Source: Ehretia macrophylla (Eukaryota > Streptophyta > Magnoliopsida > Boraginales > Ehretiaceae). From it: a stretch of 64,000 nt of DNA. Positions 1 through 11,228 of the stretch are shown here, piece by piece. The stretch covers positions 91,332,825 to 91,396,824 of the forward strand of contig CM075764.1 of assembly GCA_037974665.1 (NCBI GenBank), given 5' to 3'. The notes under the pieces are model-generated. The model was given only the letters and a program-made list of their open reading frames with translations. It did not search any database and had not been told where the DNA came from. Position numbers and translations under genes: made by a program. The first letter of the stretch is position 1. Every line of letters starts with the position of its first letter.

Positions 1-639
1 CTAGTAGTCAAAGTGAAAGAATCCCACTTAGCCCAATTTTACGGAAGTATTATCTTTGTTCAGTCACAAACCTACAAATTTAATCAAAACTCTCATTTCG
101 TTAACTCTCAATTTACTTAGTCATCCTTCCCTAAAATATTCTAGAATAATTAATTCATCCAAAATTATATAAATCAAAAGCCTATAATCTTACCTTGTTG
201 AAATGGTTCTAAATATTATGCATTAATTTGTTTCTTCTTCTTCTTCTTCTTCTGCTATTGGTACTGCCGAGAGAAAGAGAAAAAAAGAAGTGAAATGAAA
301 TTAGAACAATTTGCACTGCAGATGAGCTTTTCGCTCATTTTGGAATCTATAATGTTTGGTTTAAATAAAACCATTTTCTCAATTGGGGTGACTAAATTAT
401 TATGAGTGGGAAAAATTGGCTAAAGTGGTAAAGTAAGTCAAAAAAAAACTCTTAAGTGGCTCGGAATTTGGTTTACGGGTGGAGAAAAATTTGGCTAAAG
501 TGGCATAAGAAGTCCAAAGCTCAAAAGTGGCTTGGAAATTTGGATTCTAAGTGGAGAAAAATTTGGCTAAAGTGGCATAAGAAGTCAAAAGATCAAAAGT
601 GGCTTGGAAATTTAGCTTCCAAGGCCATGTGCATTTATA
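1..639 (-). mobile_element. Partial gypsy LTR, minus orientation
   Basis: Read on the minus strand this LTR begins at 639 (TATAAATG, where the sister copies have TGTAAA) directly after a polypurine tract at 640-655. It runs off the left edge of the window. It matches the LTRs at 923-2663 and 4195-6233. The part nearest 450-620 contains nearly three tandem copies of a 72 bp unit. Confidence 0.8.
456..625. repeat. 72 bp tandem repeat inside the LTR
   Basis: Units containing 'ggagaaaaatttggctaaagtggcataagaagt' (split by small changes) recur at about 480-550 and 553-622, with a degenerate third unit from about 410. The same array is mirrored at about 940-1130 and, more decayed, at about 6010-6205. 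The repetition makes an apparent ORF with a 24-residue repeat, which is an artefact of the array. Confidence 0.7.
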
Positions 640-778
640 TCCTCTCCCCCTTAAAAGGAGTTTCGCCCTTAAAACTTATCTTACCTTGGTTTTCAAATAG
701 CTTTGGGTATTTGGCACGAGCCTCCTCTTCAGGCATCCATAGAGCTTCTCTAGTTGTTTGGTTGTGCCATCTTATTCC
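640..778 (-). pseudogene. 3' end of gypsy pol: chromodomain tail plus polypurine tract, left palindrome arm
   Basis: On the minus strand this encodes a chromodomain tail of the type seen in plant chromoviruses (core RWHNQTTREALWMPEEEA, then KYPKLFEN). A purine-rich tract (640-655) follows immediately before the LTR. In the related element at 10336-24555 the equivalent segment is the C-terminus of integrase, just before the 3' LTR. Only the last ~40 codons remain because the palindrome centre cuts the gene. A chromodomain tail binds modified histones and guides integration in this group; this remnant cannot function. Confidence 0.65.
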
Positions 779-922
779 ATATGTGAAAGTAAGATGGCAC
801 AACCAAACAACTAGAGAAGCTCTATGGATGCCTGAAGAAGAGGCTCATGCCAAATATCCAAAGCTATTCGAAAACTAAGGTAAGATAAGTTTCGAGGGCG
901 AAACTCTTTTAAAGGGAGAGGA
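779..922 (+). pseudogene. 3' end of gypsy pol: chromodomain tail plus polypurine tract, right palindrome arm
   Basis: Mirror copy of the left-arm fragment. Codons for PYVKVRWHNQTTREALW and the following KYPKLFEN end in a TAA at 876-878. A short spacer and the polypurine tract aaagggagagga (911-922) then lead into the plus-strand LTR at 923. The longer plus-strand ORF that ends here starts inside the left-arm LTR and is therefore a chance fusion across the palindrome centre. Confidence 0.65.
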
Positions 923-2663
923 TGTAAAAGAACATGGCCTTGGAAACTAAATTTCCAAGCCACTTTTGAGCTTTTGACTTCTTATGCCACTTTAGCCAAA
1001 TTTTTCTCCACTTGGAAACCAAATTTTCAAGCCACTTTTGAACTTTGGACTTCTTATGCCACTTTAGCCAAATTGTTCTCTACCCGTAAACTAAATTCCA
1101 AGTCACTTATGAGTTTTTTTTGACTTATTATACCACTTTAGCCAATTTTTCCCACTTAGAATAATTTAGTCACCCCAATTGACAAAATGGTTTTATTTAA
1201 ACCAAGCATTACAAATTCCAAAATGAGACAAAAGCTCATCTGTAGTGCAAATTGTTCTAATTTCATTTCGCTTCTTTTTTTTTCTCTTTCTCTCGGCAGT
1301 ACTAATAGCAGAAGAAGAAGAAGAAGAAGAAGCAAATTAGTGCATAATATTTTGAACCATTTCAACAAGGTAAGATTCTAGGCTTTTGATTTATATAATT
1401 TTGGATGAATTAATTATTCTAGAATATTTTAGAGAAGGATGACTAAGTAAATTGAGAGTTAACGAAATGAGAGTTTCGATGAAATTTATAGGTTTGTGAC
1501 TGAACAAAGATAATACTTCCGTAAATTTGAGGTAAGTGGGATTCTTTCACTTTGACTGCTAGTCTTCCATTGAATTACTAGTCTTCATTTGAATATGTTA
1601 ACTCATATAATACTTTTATTGGTTCATATGGTATTTTTATTCTATTTGTCATTTTCGTCCTATGTAATTTCCCATAGTATTTCGTTCCTATGTCGCGTGT
1701 TTATACATTTCATTCATTTGTTCGATCAACGCGACTATTCTACTCTGGAATAATTTATTTCTTTTAGATTATCCAAAGTGATCTATTCGTATATCTTGAT
1801 AAGTATTTATATCTCACTCTTTTTTTTTTTTTGTCAATATGTTAGTATTTTCTTTTTATTTTATTTTTCTTGTACAATAAATCAATTATTATTATTATTT
1901 TAGTAGTACTGATACTATTATTACTACTACTTTTATTTTGATGATTCAAACTATGAAATATGTATTTGACTTGTTCTCAACTATATACCTTGATATGAAT
2001 TTGTCTTTTGAAGAGATCTCTTGCCTGATGAGGGCTTAATACTCATCATTCTGTTTGGCCCGATAGAAGCATAGTACCCATCTTTCTAATACAACTTGAG
2101 AATTATGATTTGTTAGTTTGTTACCATTCTTAAAATTATTTTAATATATATATATTTGTGCCCTTATTCGTCCGTCCACCAGTTTGTTCGTTATTTATAA
2201 CTTTATTCGTTCGTATGTTCGTTCATTCGTTATGAGTATTTTGTTCGTCTATTTCATCATCATTACCATATTATTTGAGAAAGTTTTCCCCTTACTGAGA
2301 TTTTGTTCGCTTACCACTTTTGCTTCCGCCTGATTTCTTTTCAGATCCGACAGAGTAAGAGTGATGACTTGATTTATGAGCGGGGTAGTCAACCGGGAGA
2401 AATAATTAAAACTACGAGATTTGAATTTTGGATATTTGGTATTTTCTAATTAAGTTTGTTTTGACTTGATTGATGTCATAATTTGTGGATTAAGCTTGAA
2501 TTTCTTATTTGACAAGGATTGTAACAGAGTTTTGAAATATTGTAGAATGTAGTGCTCTTGTTTATTCTTATGGTATGTTAGTATAGCCTAGCGTGCTTAA
2601 GAAATTACACTTCTTGAGTTCGCGGCCTGTCATGCCCTGACTCTGTTCCTTAAGACAATATTG
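923..2663 (+). mobile_element. Gypsy LTR, plus orientation, missing its last few bases
   Basis: Starts TGTAAAAG right after a polypurine tract. It ends at about 2663, where the sister LTR continues for roughly seven more bases to its terminal TGACA. It then joins directly to gag sequence lying in the opposite orientation. The R/U5-like part (2290-2400) has the 'cttactgag...gttcgcttaccacttttgc' block seen in every related LTR in this window. It is inverted relative to the LTR at 4195-6233. Confidence 0.8.
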
Positions 2664-4043
2664 GGGTCCAACTTGAGCTCTGGTTAGTGGTTGTGCGGTC
2701 ATCTCTGGACAATCTCTAATAAAATGCTGAGTTGAACCATATCGTTGGCATGCCCCTAGTTTCTTCCAACAGTTCCCAGATGCATGTGCTTTCCCATAAT
2801 GTTCACATACTACCGTCTCTTGTTTTTTGGTGGTAGCAATGTTTGACTTCTTTGTTCCACTCGAAAACCCTTGGTTATTTTGCCATTTTCATGGGCCACT
2901 TTTTCTTTTGTTATCCTTAGCATTAAAATGTCGTTGCTTATCAAGGATGCACATTTCTGCCACCAATGTTGTACTGTAGGCCTTCCCAAAGTTACGGTGT
3001 TGCATTTTTACCCCCTCTCAAAAAATTGGCCTCAATCCTACTTCAAACTTTTTGGCTTTTATGTAATCGCTAGTTATCATCTCTGGAGCAAATTTGGCCA
3101 GGCTTAAGAATTTGTCGTAATATTGTTCAACTGTTAAATCCCTTTGCCTGAAATCCATAGAATCTGCTACTCTTTGATCTTTGAATGCATCGGTACAGAA
3201 CCTAGTTATCACTAGCTCACGAAAACCCTTCCATATAAAAGGCCTTAGCAGGCCAGTTACAATATTTGTCCACCATTCCAAGGCCCTGGCAGAAAATACA
3301 TAGGCTGCAAAGCAAACCTTTTGATCCTTAGTAAATTCTATAGTTAGGAACTTATTTTCCATTGATGCCAACCAATCATGGGTGTCTTGAGGCCTACCTT
3401 CTCCGCTGAAATATATAGGTTGTAGCCCAAAAAATTCTTTCAAGTCAGCGCAATCTGTATTCCTCCTTCCAATGACTGGAGTTGGGTTTGAGGCAGGGAC
3501 AACACCTAATTGCCTCAATAATGATGTTGCGATCAAGTCTGAATCCAGATGAATGCCCGGGATATTCTGAAATGTGATTGCCATTGTCTGTGTTGTCATA
3601 AGATAAGGCATGGTTATAGGTTGTGACATAAACTGTGTTGCAGCAATAGGTTGCATAGTCAACATGGACTATGGCGGCAACATGGTTGACTATAATGGCA
3701 TTGGAGCCGTTGGTATAGTGGGGACTACCGGAGTTACAATTTCAGGTATGGTTGGGAGTACCTGATTTGTCTGGAATACCCATGTAAGAACTACCTCAAG
3801 TATTTCCATTTCCGTAGAAGCCAGTGCAGGTTGTGGGACCTGGTTGAACTAATCAATGGTTTGAGGAACAATACGTGGAGCGGGTTCTGGGACTAGATTA
3901 TGCTGAGAGATTGGATTACTGGGTCCCGTAGAAGTTAGGTTGGCACTCAGGTTTCTAACATGAGGACGTAAGTTACGACCTCCTGGGACAAGATCAGCCA
4001 AAACAGTGTTGTTGCCTTAACGATTGTCGTTCGAACTTGCCAT
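2664..4043 (-). pseudogene. gag: Gypsy gag remnant (capsid and zinc knuckle)
   Basis: Read leftward from an ATG at 4041-4043. The 215-codon open section at 3018-3665 has the retrotransposon gag core: YFSGEGRPQDTHDWLASMEN, then ALEWWTNI, then the QRDLTVEQYYDKF region. Gag forms the virus-like particle. Four stop codons interrupt the N-terminal part (4043-3665). A zinc-knuckle region follows at about 2690-2830, but one expected cysteine reads as tyrosine (CQRYGSTQHFIRDC). The gene breaks at 2664 against an LTR in the opposite orientation; no protease or RT follows. Similar in layout to the gag at 12384. Confidence 0.75.
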
Positions 4044-4172
4044 CGCTTTGCTGCCACGGATAATGCAAAAATACAATCAGAACAAATAAAAGGTTAGAGT
4101 GTAACTAGATTGCACAAATGATACTCTATATTTCACTCTACCCATATCCCACCTAGGTGTAATAACCATGAA

Positions 4173-4190
4173 CCTAAAGCTCTGATACCA
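4173..4190 (-). promoter_or_regulatory. Primer-binding site (initiator Met tRNA type)
   Basis: The minus strand reads TGGTATCAGAGCTTTAGG, the usual plant PBS complementary to the 3' end of initiator methionine tRNA. It lies four bases after the LTR end at 4195, marking the LTR at 4195-6233 as the 5' LTR. Confidence 0.85.
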
Positions 4191-4194
4191 TCTT

Positions 4195-6233
4195 TGTCAT
4201 TCCCAAATACTGTCCTAAGGAACAGAGTCAGGGCGTGACACGCCGCGAACTCAAGAAGTGTACTTTCTTAAGCACGCTAGGTTATACTAACATACCATAA
4301 GAACAAACAAGAGCACTACATTCCACAATATTTCAAAACTCTCTTACAATTCTTGTCAAATTAGAAATTCAAGCTTAATCCACAAATTATTACATCAATT
4401 AAGTCCAAGCAAACTTAATTAGAAAGTATCAAATATCCGAAATTCAAATCTCATAGTTTTAATTATTTCTCCGGGTTGACTATCCCGCTCATAAATTAAG
4501 TCATCACCCTTACTCTGTCGGATCTAAAAAGAAATCAGGCGGAAGCAAAAGTGGTGAGCAAACAAAAACTCAATAAGGAAAAAACTTTCCCAAATAATAT
4601 GGTAATGATGATGAAATAGACGAACAAAATACTCATAACGAATGAACGAACAGACGAACAATTAAAGGTACAAATAACAAACAAACGAGCGGACGGACGA
4701 ATAAGGGCACAAAGATATATATATTAAAATAATTTTAAGAATGATAACAAACTAACAGATCATAGTTCTCAAACTGTATCGGAAGATGGGCACTATGCCC
4801 CCATCGGGCCAAACAGGATGATGAGTATTACGCCCTCATCATGCAAGAGATCTCTTCAATCAGACAAATTCATAGCAATGCATACAGTTGAGAACAAGTC
4901 AAATACATATTTTATAGTTTGAATCATCAAAATAAAAGTAGTAGTAATAATAGTATCAGTACTACTAAAATAATAATAATAATTGATTTATTGTCCAGGA
5001 AAAATAAAAAAAGGGCAAAACTAACATATTGATCGAAAATTAAAATGAGCGAGATATAAATACTTATCAAGATATACAAATGGATCACTTTGGATAATAT
5101 AAAAGAAATAAATTATTTCGGAGTACAATAGTCGTGTTGATCGAACAAATGAATGAAACGTACAAACACGCAACATAAGAACGAAATACTCTAGGAAATT
5201 AGATAGGACGAAAATGACAAATAGAATAAAAATACCATATGAACCAATAAAAATATTATATGAGATAACATAAATATTAGAAGAAATATAATTTTATTTT
5301 GAGTTTCCATGGAAGCAAAAAGAAGAAAAATAGGAAACTCAAGTAACGAGGCATTTTTGGTCATGATATGAATATAATCAAACTTTTGTGAAACAAACAA
5401 GCCATACATTTAATATAACGATTTAAAGTTGAATTTAAGTTCTTTTTCAACGAACGATTTTTTTTTTTTTACGAATAATATTATGTATGGAATAATTGAG
5501 GAGAACGAACATATAAATACTACAATAAAACTGATACGAATACATGAATGAAATTTATTCCAAACATATTCAAATGAAGACTAGTAATTCAAAGGAAGAC
5601 TAGTAGTCAAAGTGAAAGAATCTCACTTACCGCACTTACCTCAATTTTACGAAAGTATTATCTTTGTTCAGTCACAAACCGACAAATTTCATCAAAACTC
5701 TCCTTTCGTTAATTCTCAATTTACTTAGTCATCCTTCCCTAAAATATTCTAGAATAATTAATTCATCCAAAATTATATAAATCAAAAGCCTAGAATCTTA
5801 CCTTGTTGAAATGATTCTAAATATATGCATTAATTTGCTTCTTCTTTTGCTATTGGTATTGCCGAGAGAAAGAGAAGAAAAAGAAGCGAAATGAAATTAG
5901 AACAATTTGCACTGCAAGTGAACTTTTCTCTCATTTTAGAATCTGTAATGCTTGGTTTAAATACAACTATTTTGTCAATTAGAGTGACTAAATTATTATG
6001 GGTGAGAAAAATTGGCTAAAGTGGTATAATAAGTCAAAAAAACTCATAAGTGACTTGGAAGTTAGTTTACGGGTAGAGAAAAATTTGATTAAAGTGGCAT
6101 AAGAAGTCCAAAGCTCAAAAGTGACTTGGAAATTTGATTTTCAAGTGGAAAAAAATTTGGTTAAAATGGTATAAGAAGTCAAAAGTTCAAAAATGGCTTG
6201 GAAATTTAGTTTCCGAGGCCATGTGCGTTTACA
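4195..6233 (-). mobile_element. Gypsy 5' LTR, minus orientation
   Basis: About 2.04 kb. On the minus strand it begins TGTAAACGCACATGG at 6233 and ends GGGAATGACA at 4195, followed by the PBS. It is collinear with the plus LTR at 923-2663 except for a 290 bp extra segment at 5273-5562. Confidence 0.85.
5273..5562. mobile_element. 290 bp insertion in the LTR with 6 bp direct repeats
   Basis: Comparison with the plus-strand LTR (around 1590-1605) shows 290 bp present only here. It is flanked by aacata at 5267-5272 and again at 5563-5568, while the empty LTR has one copy. The insert is AT-rich with no clear terminal inverted repeats and no coding sequence. It could be a small non-autonomous transposon. 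Confidence 0.55.
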
Positions 6234-6536
6234 AAAGGTCACGTTAATTTGATTGTTCATTGTTACTAACGAAATATATAAAATGCAACAAGTCAACAGC
6301 ATCATCTATTATTTCTCATAAAATTAAGAAAAGAGTAAGCAGCATTCAACGTCAACTACGTATTCCAACCTCTGAAACCTTGGGGATACAATGCTTCAAG
6401 AAAAATTACATTTGTGCGTTGGTTAAATTTACTTTGAAGGAAAACATTCCAAGTAAACTCACAAATGGAAAATTGTTCAGATAGATGTAGACCTTATTTC
6501 AAGAATTCAGTGAAGATCTTGATAGATGGACAAAAC
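6234..6536. other. F-box copy A downstream flank (repeat shared with copies B and D)
   Basis: No gene. The stretch 'tgcaacaagtcaacagcatcat' to 'ccttggggatacaatgcttcaag' recurs at 34325-34475 and partly at 35870-35910, 36130-36170 and 57985-58020. This is the downstream flank of the minus-strand F-box family, duplicated with each copy. Confidence 0.6.
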
Positions 6537-6817
6537 ATTCCTCAAAATATAAGCTATCATTACAAGTTCATCTTCCAGCAGTCCCTTGAATTGAAGAATG
6601 GACATTCTTTGAAAGCATGACAAGAAGCATATAGGCACTTTCTCAGGTTCTCTCCACCATGTCACATGTGCATCTTTATGACCATAATACTACAGCAGAA
6701 ACAAAAGAAAGTTAAGACGTTTGCCAACTAAAAAAGAACATCCACAGTATATGTGGCTTCCACACGCAATCGAGTTAGTCTCCAGAAGCTTGGGAGCATA
6801 CCTGCATGGCTAAAAGA
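6537..6817 (-). pseudogene. F-box copy A, remnants of exons 2 and 3 (LRR end and FBD start)
   Basis: Exon 2 starts at 6817 after an AG acceptor and keeps SHAGMLPSFWRLTRLRVEAT. It breaks at about 6740, where the rest of the exon is deleted. Exon 3 begins at 6689 after ctgctgtag and reads YYGHKDAHVTWWREPEKVP, then CFQRMSILQFKG, the start of an FBD domain. Homology stops near 6540. Exon phases (0/0) match copy B. Here the tryptophan codons that are stops in copy B are intact, so the two copies decayed differently. Confidence 0.65.
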
Positions 6818-9211
6818 CTCCACAAAAGTGCCCCAAAAAAAAAAGGACACCATACACCACAATAGCAAGGAGGTGAGACAACAGGCATTTGATCTCCACC
6901 ATGTGCTGATGAATATACAGAACCAAATGATAAATTAGCAAATAACCTACAACTTCTTGAGCTAAGAAATTTCACAATGTAGAATACTTTAAGCATTTCA
7001 ATTACACGAATATTATCAAAAGTACAATCTATTCATGCAAATATTGACATTCACTTGAACTATGGGGGAAATTTTTTATTAAAAGGTCAAGAGAAGAATA
7101 TTTATTTTGATTGAAGTATTCAAGCTAATCTCAAGCTTGAATCGAGATATTAACAGAAGGACATCATATCGTACATCTTAGAAGGCATATTATGAACTGA
7201 GAAAACTGAAGGTCATTTCAGCACACAGATCCTGATCATTACAGAGATCAAGCGGTTCATGTCCGGAGTGTTATCCCCAGTATTTCTCCATATAATTGGA
7301 GATTGCAACAATATCCTGCTTAGGCTAAATATGTGAAGGTTGTACATTCTCTCACATATTGTATAACATGATGGGGAAAAAGAATATGCGAAAATTTTCC
7401 ACTCTCCTGACTGCTGCAGCTTACCATTGTACATTTGGTGGAAAGAAGAGACTTTGATTGTTACAGCTTGTTGATGTCTTAATTTAAGAATTATGGTGCA
7501 TAAGGATTTAATTTACAATGTAAAGAGCTTCATAAACATAACATAGATAGCGAATATGATTTCGCTGTTGTAAGTAGGAGATGTTGTGGGATATCATTTG
7601 AGAACACAGAAATTCATCTCATTAGATGTAAAAATTGAAAAACATAAACAAGCTGGAGGTATTAAACATATAAAATTGGATTGTGATGGTGAGGTGTCCT
7701 TGTGTTGCTTAGTCTTCACCATTTCTCTTGCCTTCTCTCGATCAAGAGATAGTGTCCAATACTACAATGACAGTAGCACATCACAGTCTGGTCAACCTAT
7801 CAAGAACAATATTACCCCTGTTTATCAGATAGCATCTCTGTCTGATAGAATGCAAGTCACGTATGCTAATGAAAAATCTCTCCAATGATGTCTCCCCGAA
7901 TACAAATGATCAAAGCCACAAAATCGTGTGCCATAAATTTTTACTCTAAGACCTCTTGTACATTTCCACATTTTTTAATAGATTAGAACATTAAGCCTAG
8001 TTTTCCTTTAGCTATGGAAAGTATCTGAAGAGTTAATGTACTTCTGAAGCAAGACAATGACTTGATCACTAGAAAGAAGAAAGATATTTCGTAAGCAAGA
8101 AAACAGATTACGAGAGAATTGATCTTTCACTATATGAAAAAGCAAAAGCAATAACAAAAGCAAGAGAAAAGAAGACCCTTTAGCCCTCTAACTTTAAGTT
8201 CAACTCTACCACAAGATCCTATATTGGAACAAATCCAAGAGTACCGAATTTAAAAAGAAGACCTTAATCACCCAAAGAAAGCATATGAAGAATACTCCCC
8301 ATCATGTTGACTTATATCATTCTTCTGTAGAATTTTTATAATGTTCCTACAGAATATTATTTCAAATTATAAACATAGTCATATACATGCTTATGCGCAA
8401 ATGTACATAAAGAAACAGATATTTATATAAGTAGAATTTGTAGTGAACTTCCACAAGTAGATCACTGAAGCTTAAGTATAAATAACTAGGCGATTAGCAA
8501 TTAACATGAGTTGTATGTGGCTATTGTCAAGTTGTATAGAATCTTGCCAAAATATGTTTTCAATTTTCCCTTTTGATAGATATGGACATATCAATTAGAT
8601 AAGAGAGATCAATAGTTCATGTTATGACTGGCATAATGATTTTCAGAATGCATTTAACAATTGGTAAATAAAGTTATACTTGTGAGCCAAATTAGCTGTA
8701 AAACTGGGTAATGTAGGTAAAGCCTTGTTATATTAATACTCTACACATCAGAATTCTAATTTCCAATTCACGAGTAAAAGCCAAAATTTCCTGGAATCTA
8801 TAGATTTATTAAAGGCAGTTTTAAAGCAATAATATAAGAAGAAATATTTTGGTCAAACCACGAGTCCAAGCTCTCAGGAAAGTTCAGCAGCAAAGCATCA
8901 TTATCAGAGGATTTCAGATAAGCTACTTATTTCAAAGAGGACAGAGAAGCAAAACAAGAATGCTGTTGCATATTTTGAATCTTTACAAGACATAACTCTG
9001 ATTCGTGGGTTATTACACTGATATGCATTGTATTGAAAAGTACTTGAAACACAGAGTATGGCAATCGACACGATGATTTCCCGTCACCAAGATATTACAA
9101 AATAATAAGACTATAAAATGAGAAATAGAACAGATCAGTAATAGTAAAATTCACAAAATTTTCCACATTACTTGAATAACAAAATGTGAGATCAACTTCT
9201 CAGCAGTTTAC

Positions 9212-9887
9212 CTCAAAGGCATCACTACTTAGATATAAGTTCCTTCACGTTATAAACTCCTCGAAGAAGTTTAACAACAGCTTTGGAGTAATGGTCATAG
9301 TCAATCGGCTGTAGATCCAAGTAAAGATAAATATTTGCTTTAACTAAAGAGCACAAGCCCTCAACAAAGAAGTCCCTCAACAAACCGTCATGTAGATAAA
9401 GGTATGTAAGTGCGGGAGCATTTATCTCAAGCTTGTAGACATGCTCTTCAGGAAAGGAGCTATATTCACCGTTAAAGCAGAACCAAAGAGAAAATTTGTC
9501 TATGGTTTGTTGATTACCAACTGCAGCGGCTATCCATTTAGTAACATCGTAAAACACGCAATATTTCCCTATCTTAAGAGAAAATTTGTCTATGGTTTTT
9601 TGATTGAGTAATAGCAAAACCTTACTAACAAAATGTGCAAACTTAACCTTCCTGTCTTTCATGCTCGGATTGTACAGCCTGTTGTCATCATCGAAAGAGA
9701 GAATAGGGATAGTTGTCCAGAGGAATTCCCACTTTTTTGATAGCAAGCTGGTGGATACAGCGTCCTTGGTTGGAAGAAATGAGAGAATGTGACAAAGAAC
9801 AGATTCTGGCATGTCGCTAATCCTATCAACATCAGTTGAAGGTCGTCGGCGCTTACGGCCAGAATATTTTCTTGCACGCGATCACAT
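9212..9887 (-). pseudogene. F-box copy A exon 1 (F-box/LRR family), broken
   Basis: F-box proteins recruit substrates to SCF ubiquitin ligases through SKP1. The 196-codon open section 9225-9812 contains a clear F-box (MPESVLCHILSFLPTKDAVSTSLLSKKW...) and the family's KLEINAPALTYLYL block and YDHYSKAVVKLLRGVYNVKEL end. The ancestral start (9885-9887, aligned with copy B) is followed at once by TGA. About 120 codons of the LRR middle are missing, with TIDKFSL duplicated around the gap. A frameshift near the end removes the normal DAFE|gt splice junction (donor at 9210-9211). Intron 1 runs from 9211 to 6818 with no recognisable coding exon inside. Confidence 0.8.
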
Positions 9888-10039
9888 ATTAATCAGCGTT
9901 GTGGAAACACTTTGATGCCAAATTTAGAGGCTGAAGAAGGCCGAAGACGGTGGAGATTTCTTGGGTTTTGATAGCTTTTCTGGGCTTTGGCTTGTGAACA
10001 CTTGATTTTTGCAGTTAGTCTTGTCCGCGGGGAAAATGA

Positions 10040-10300
10040 AAGCCCCCACCACACACCCAACGTTTTAAATTTTTTAAAAAATATCTATGTAGTATTATTA
10101 AAAAAATTTATCGGCCCAAAATTTATATAGTATCATTAAAAAAATATTTTGGCCCTCTTAACATTTTAGGATTTTAAAGTTTTTTAAAAATATCTATGTA
10201 GTATTATTAAAAAAATTTATCAGTCCTCTCTATTTTTAAAAAATTCTATATAGTATCATTAAAAAAATATTTTGACCCCCCAATATTGAATCTCTAGTTC
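10040..10300. repeat. AT-rich tandem repeat upstream of gypsy insertion
   Basis: Four degenerate units of about 50-55 bp built on 'tatgtagtattattaaaaaaattta' and 'atatagtatcattaaaaaaatatttt', each followed by a short GC-richer piece (cggccc, ggccctc, cagtcctc, gacccccc). No coding potential. It ends with 'agttccgcccctag', a phrase often found at decayed transposon ends. Confidence 0.6.
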
Positions 10301-10335
10301 CGCCCCTAGATGAAAGGTTTATGGGGTTGAACTAT

Positions 10336-11161
10336 TGTAATGACCGTCCAAATCAGACAAGACATCTCTTTCATTTTTTTATACCGTCCCTTTCATTTCT
10401 TTGCTCTCAATCGTAGAGGCCTTAGATAGAAGTTTTTTTGGATAAGGTAAGTAATTTAATAAAATTCATAGTCTAGAGGATTTATCATAGGTTGTGAAAT
10501 AATTTCTAGAATTAATTGTTGATGACTTATTTGGTAAGAGAAATTTTGGTTTATGTGTTTAAGAGACTGAAGTGGTTACTAAGATTTGCGATATTGTAAT
10601 TTGAGAATTTTTTTTCTTGGAACAAAGTGTAAGTGGAATTCATCTATTTTCCTCCAAACATTTCCTATGCTCACCTTAATTTTTAGATCCAAGATTTGTT
10701 CCCTCTTATGTTATATCGTTCAGTTAGTATAAGTTTAATTCGAAAGTAAATTTGATATTTCGTTCGTTAAGATCTCTTATTGTTAGTTTTCCCTTAAGGA
10801 TTACTCCGGACTTTGAGTTATTTAATGATTAAGTTCATATGGAATTGTTAAATAAAATTATTATTATTTTGGATTTTGTTCTATTAAAATGACCAAATTT
10901 AAGATATTATGTAATTGTTAGATTTTGTACTTTTAATTATCCTTTTCATCTTTTACTATTGAAATTAAAAGATAAATTTTAAACTATTGAAATTAAAAGA
11001 TTGATTTAAAAAAAAAAGAAAAAAAAAGAAAAAAGAAAGTCACTGGAAATGACTTTTTTTTTAAGGTCACTTACAGTGACTTTCGAAAAAGTCACTTAGT
11101 GACTAGCGTCTTTGGTCAGTCGACTAGAGATGTTAATATTTTATCGATATTAATTTTTAGT

Positions 11162-11228
<67 letters not shown>

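Larger units (their letters stand above)
1..1562. repeat. Large inverted repeat (palindrome), arms about 0.77 kb
   Basis: The left arm (1-774) and right arm (790-1562) are near-perfect reverse complements around a 15 bp spacer at 775-789. The sequence next to the spacer, containing the motif tggttgtgccatctta, is mirrored exactly. Each arm carries the same 3' end of a gypsy element: chromodomain codons, polypurine tract, then LTR. The window begins inside the palindrome, so its full extent is unknown. The arms differ by scattered substitutions and small indels, for example in the (CTT)n run at 233-252. Confidence 0.9.

Noticed and set aside
456..878. 140-codon plus-strand ORF with a 24-residue repeat (WRKIWLKWHKKSK...)
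   Set aside because: It reads antisense through the LTR tandem repeat and then crosses the palindrome centre into the chromodomain tail. The repetition comes from the 72 bp DNA repeat, and the only real coding part is the last ~33 codons.
7586..7888. Plus-strand ORF similar to the one at 37795-38145, as a possible conserved small gene
   Set aside because: Both lie in intron 1 of minus-strand F-box copies and match because the block was duplicated. The frame is not kept over the N-terminal part (an indel brings a stop in copy A), and I recognise no domain.
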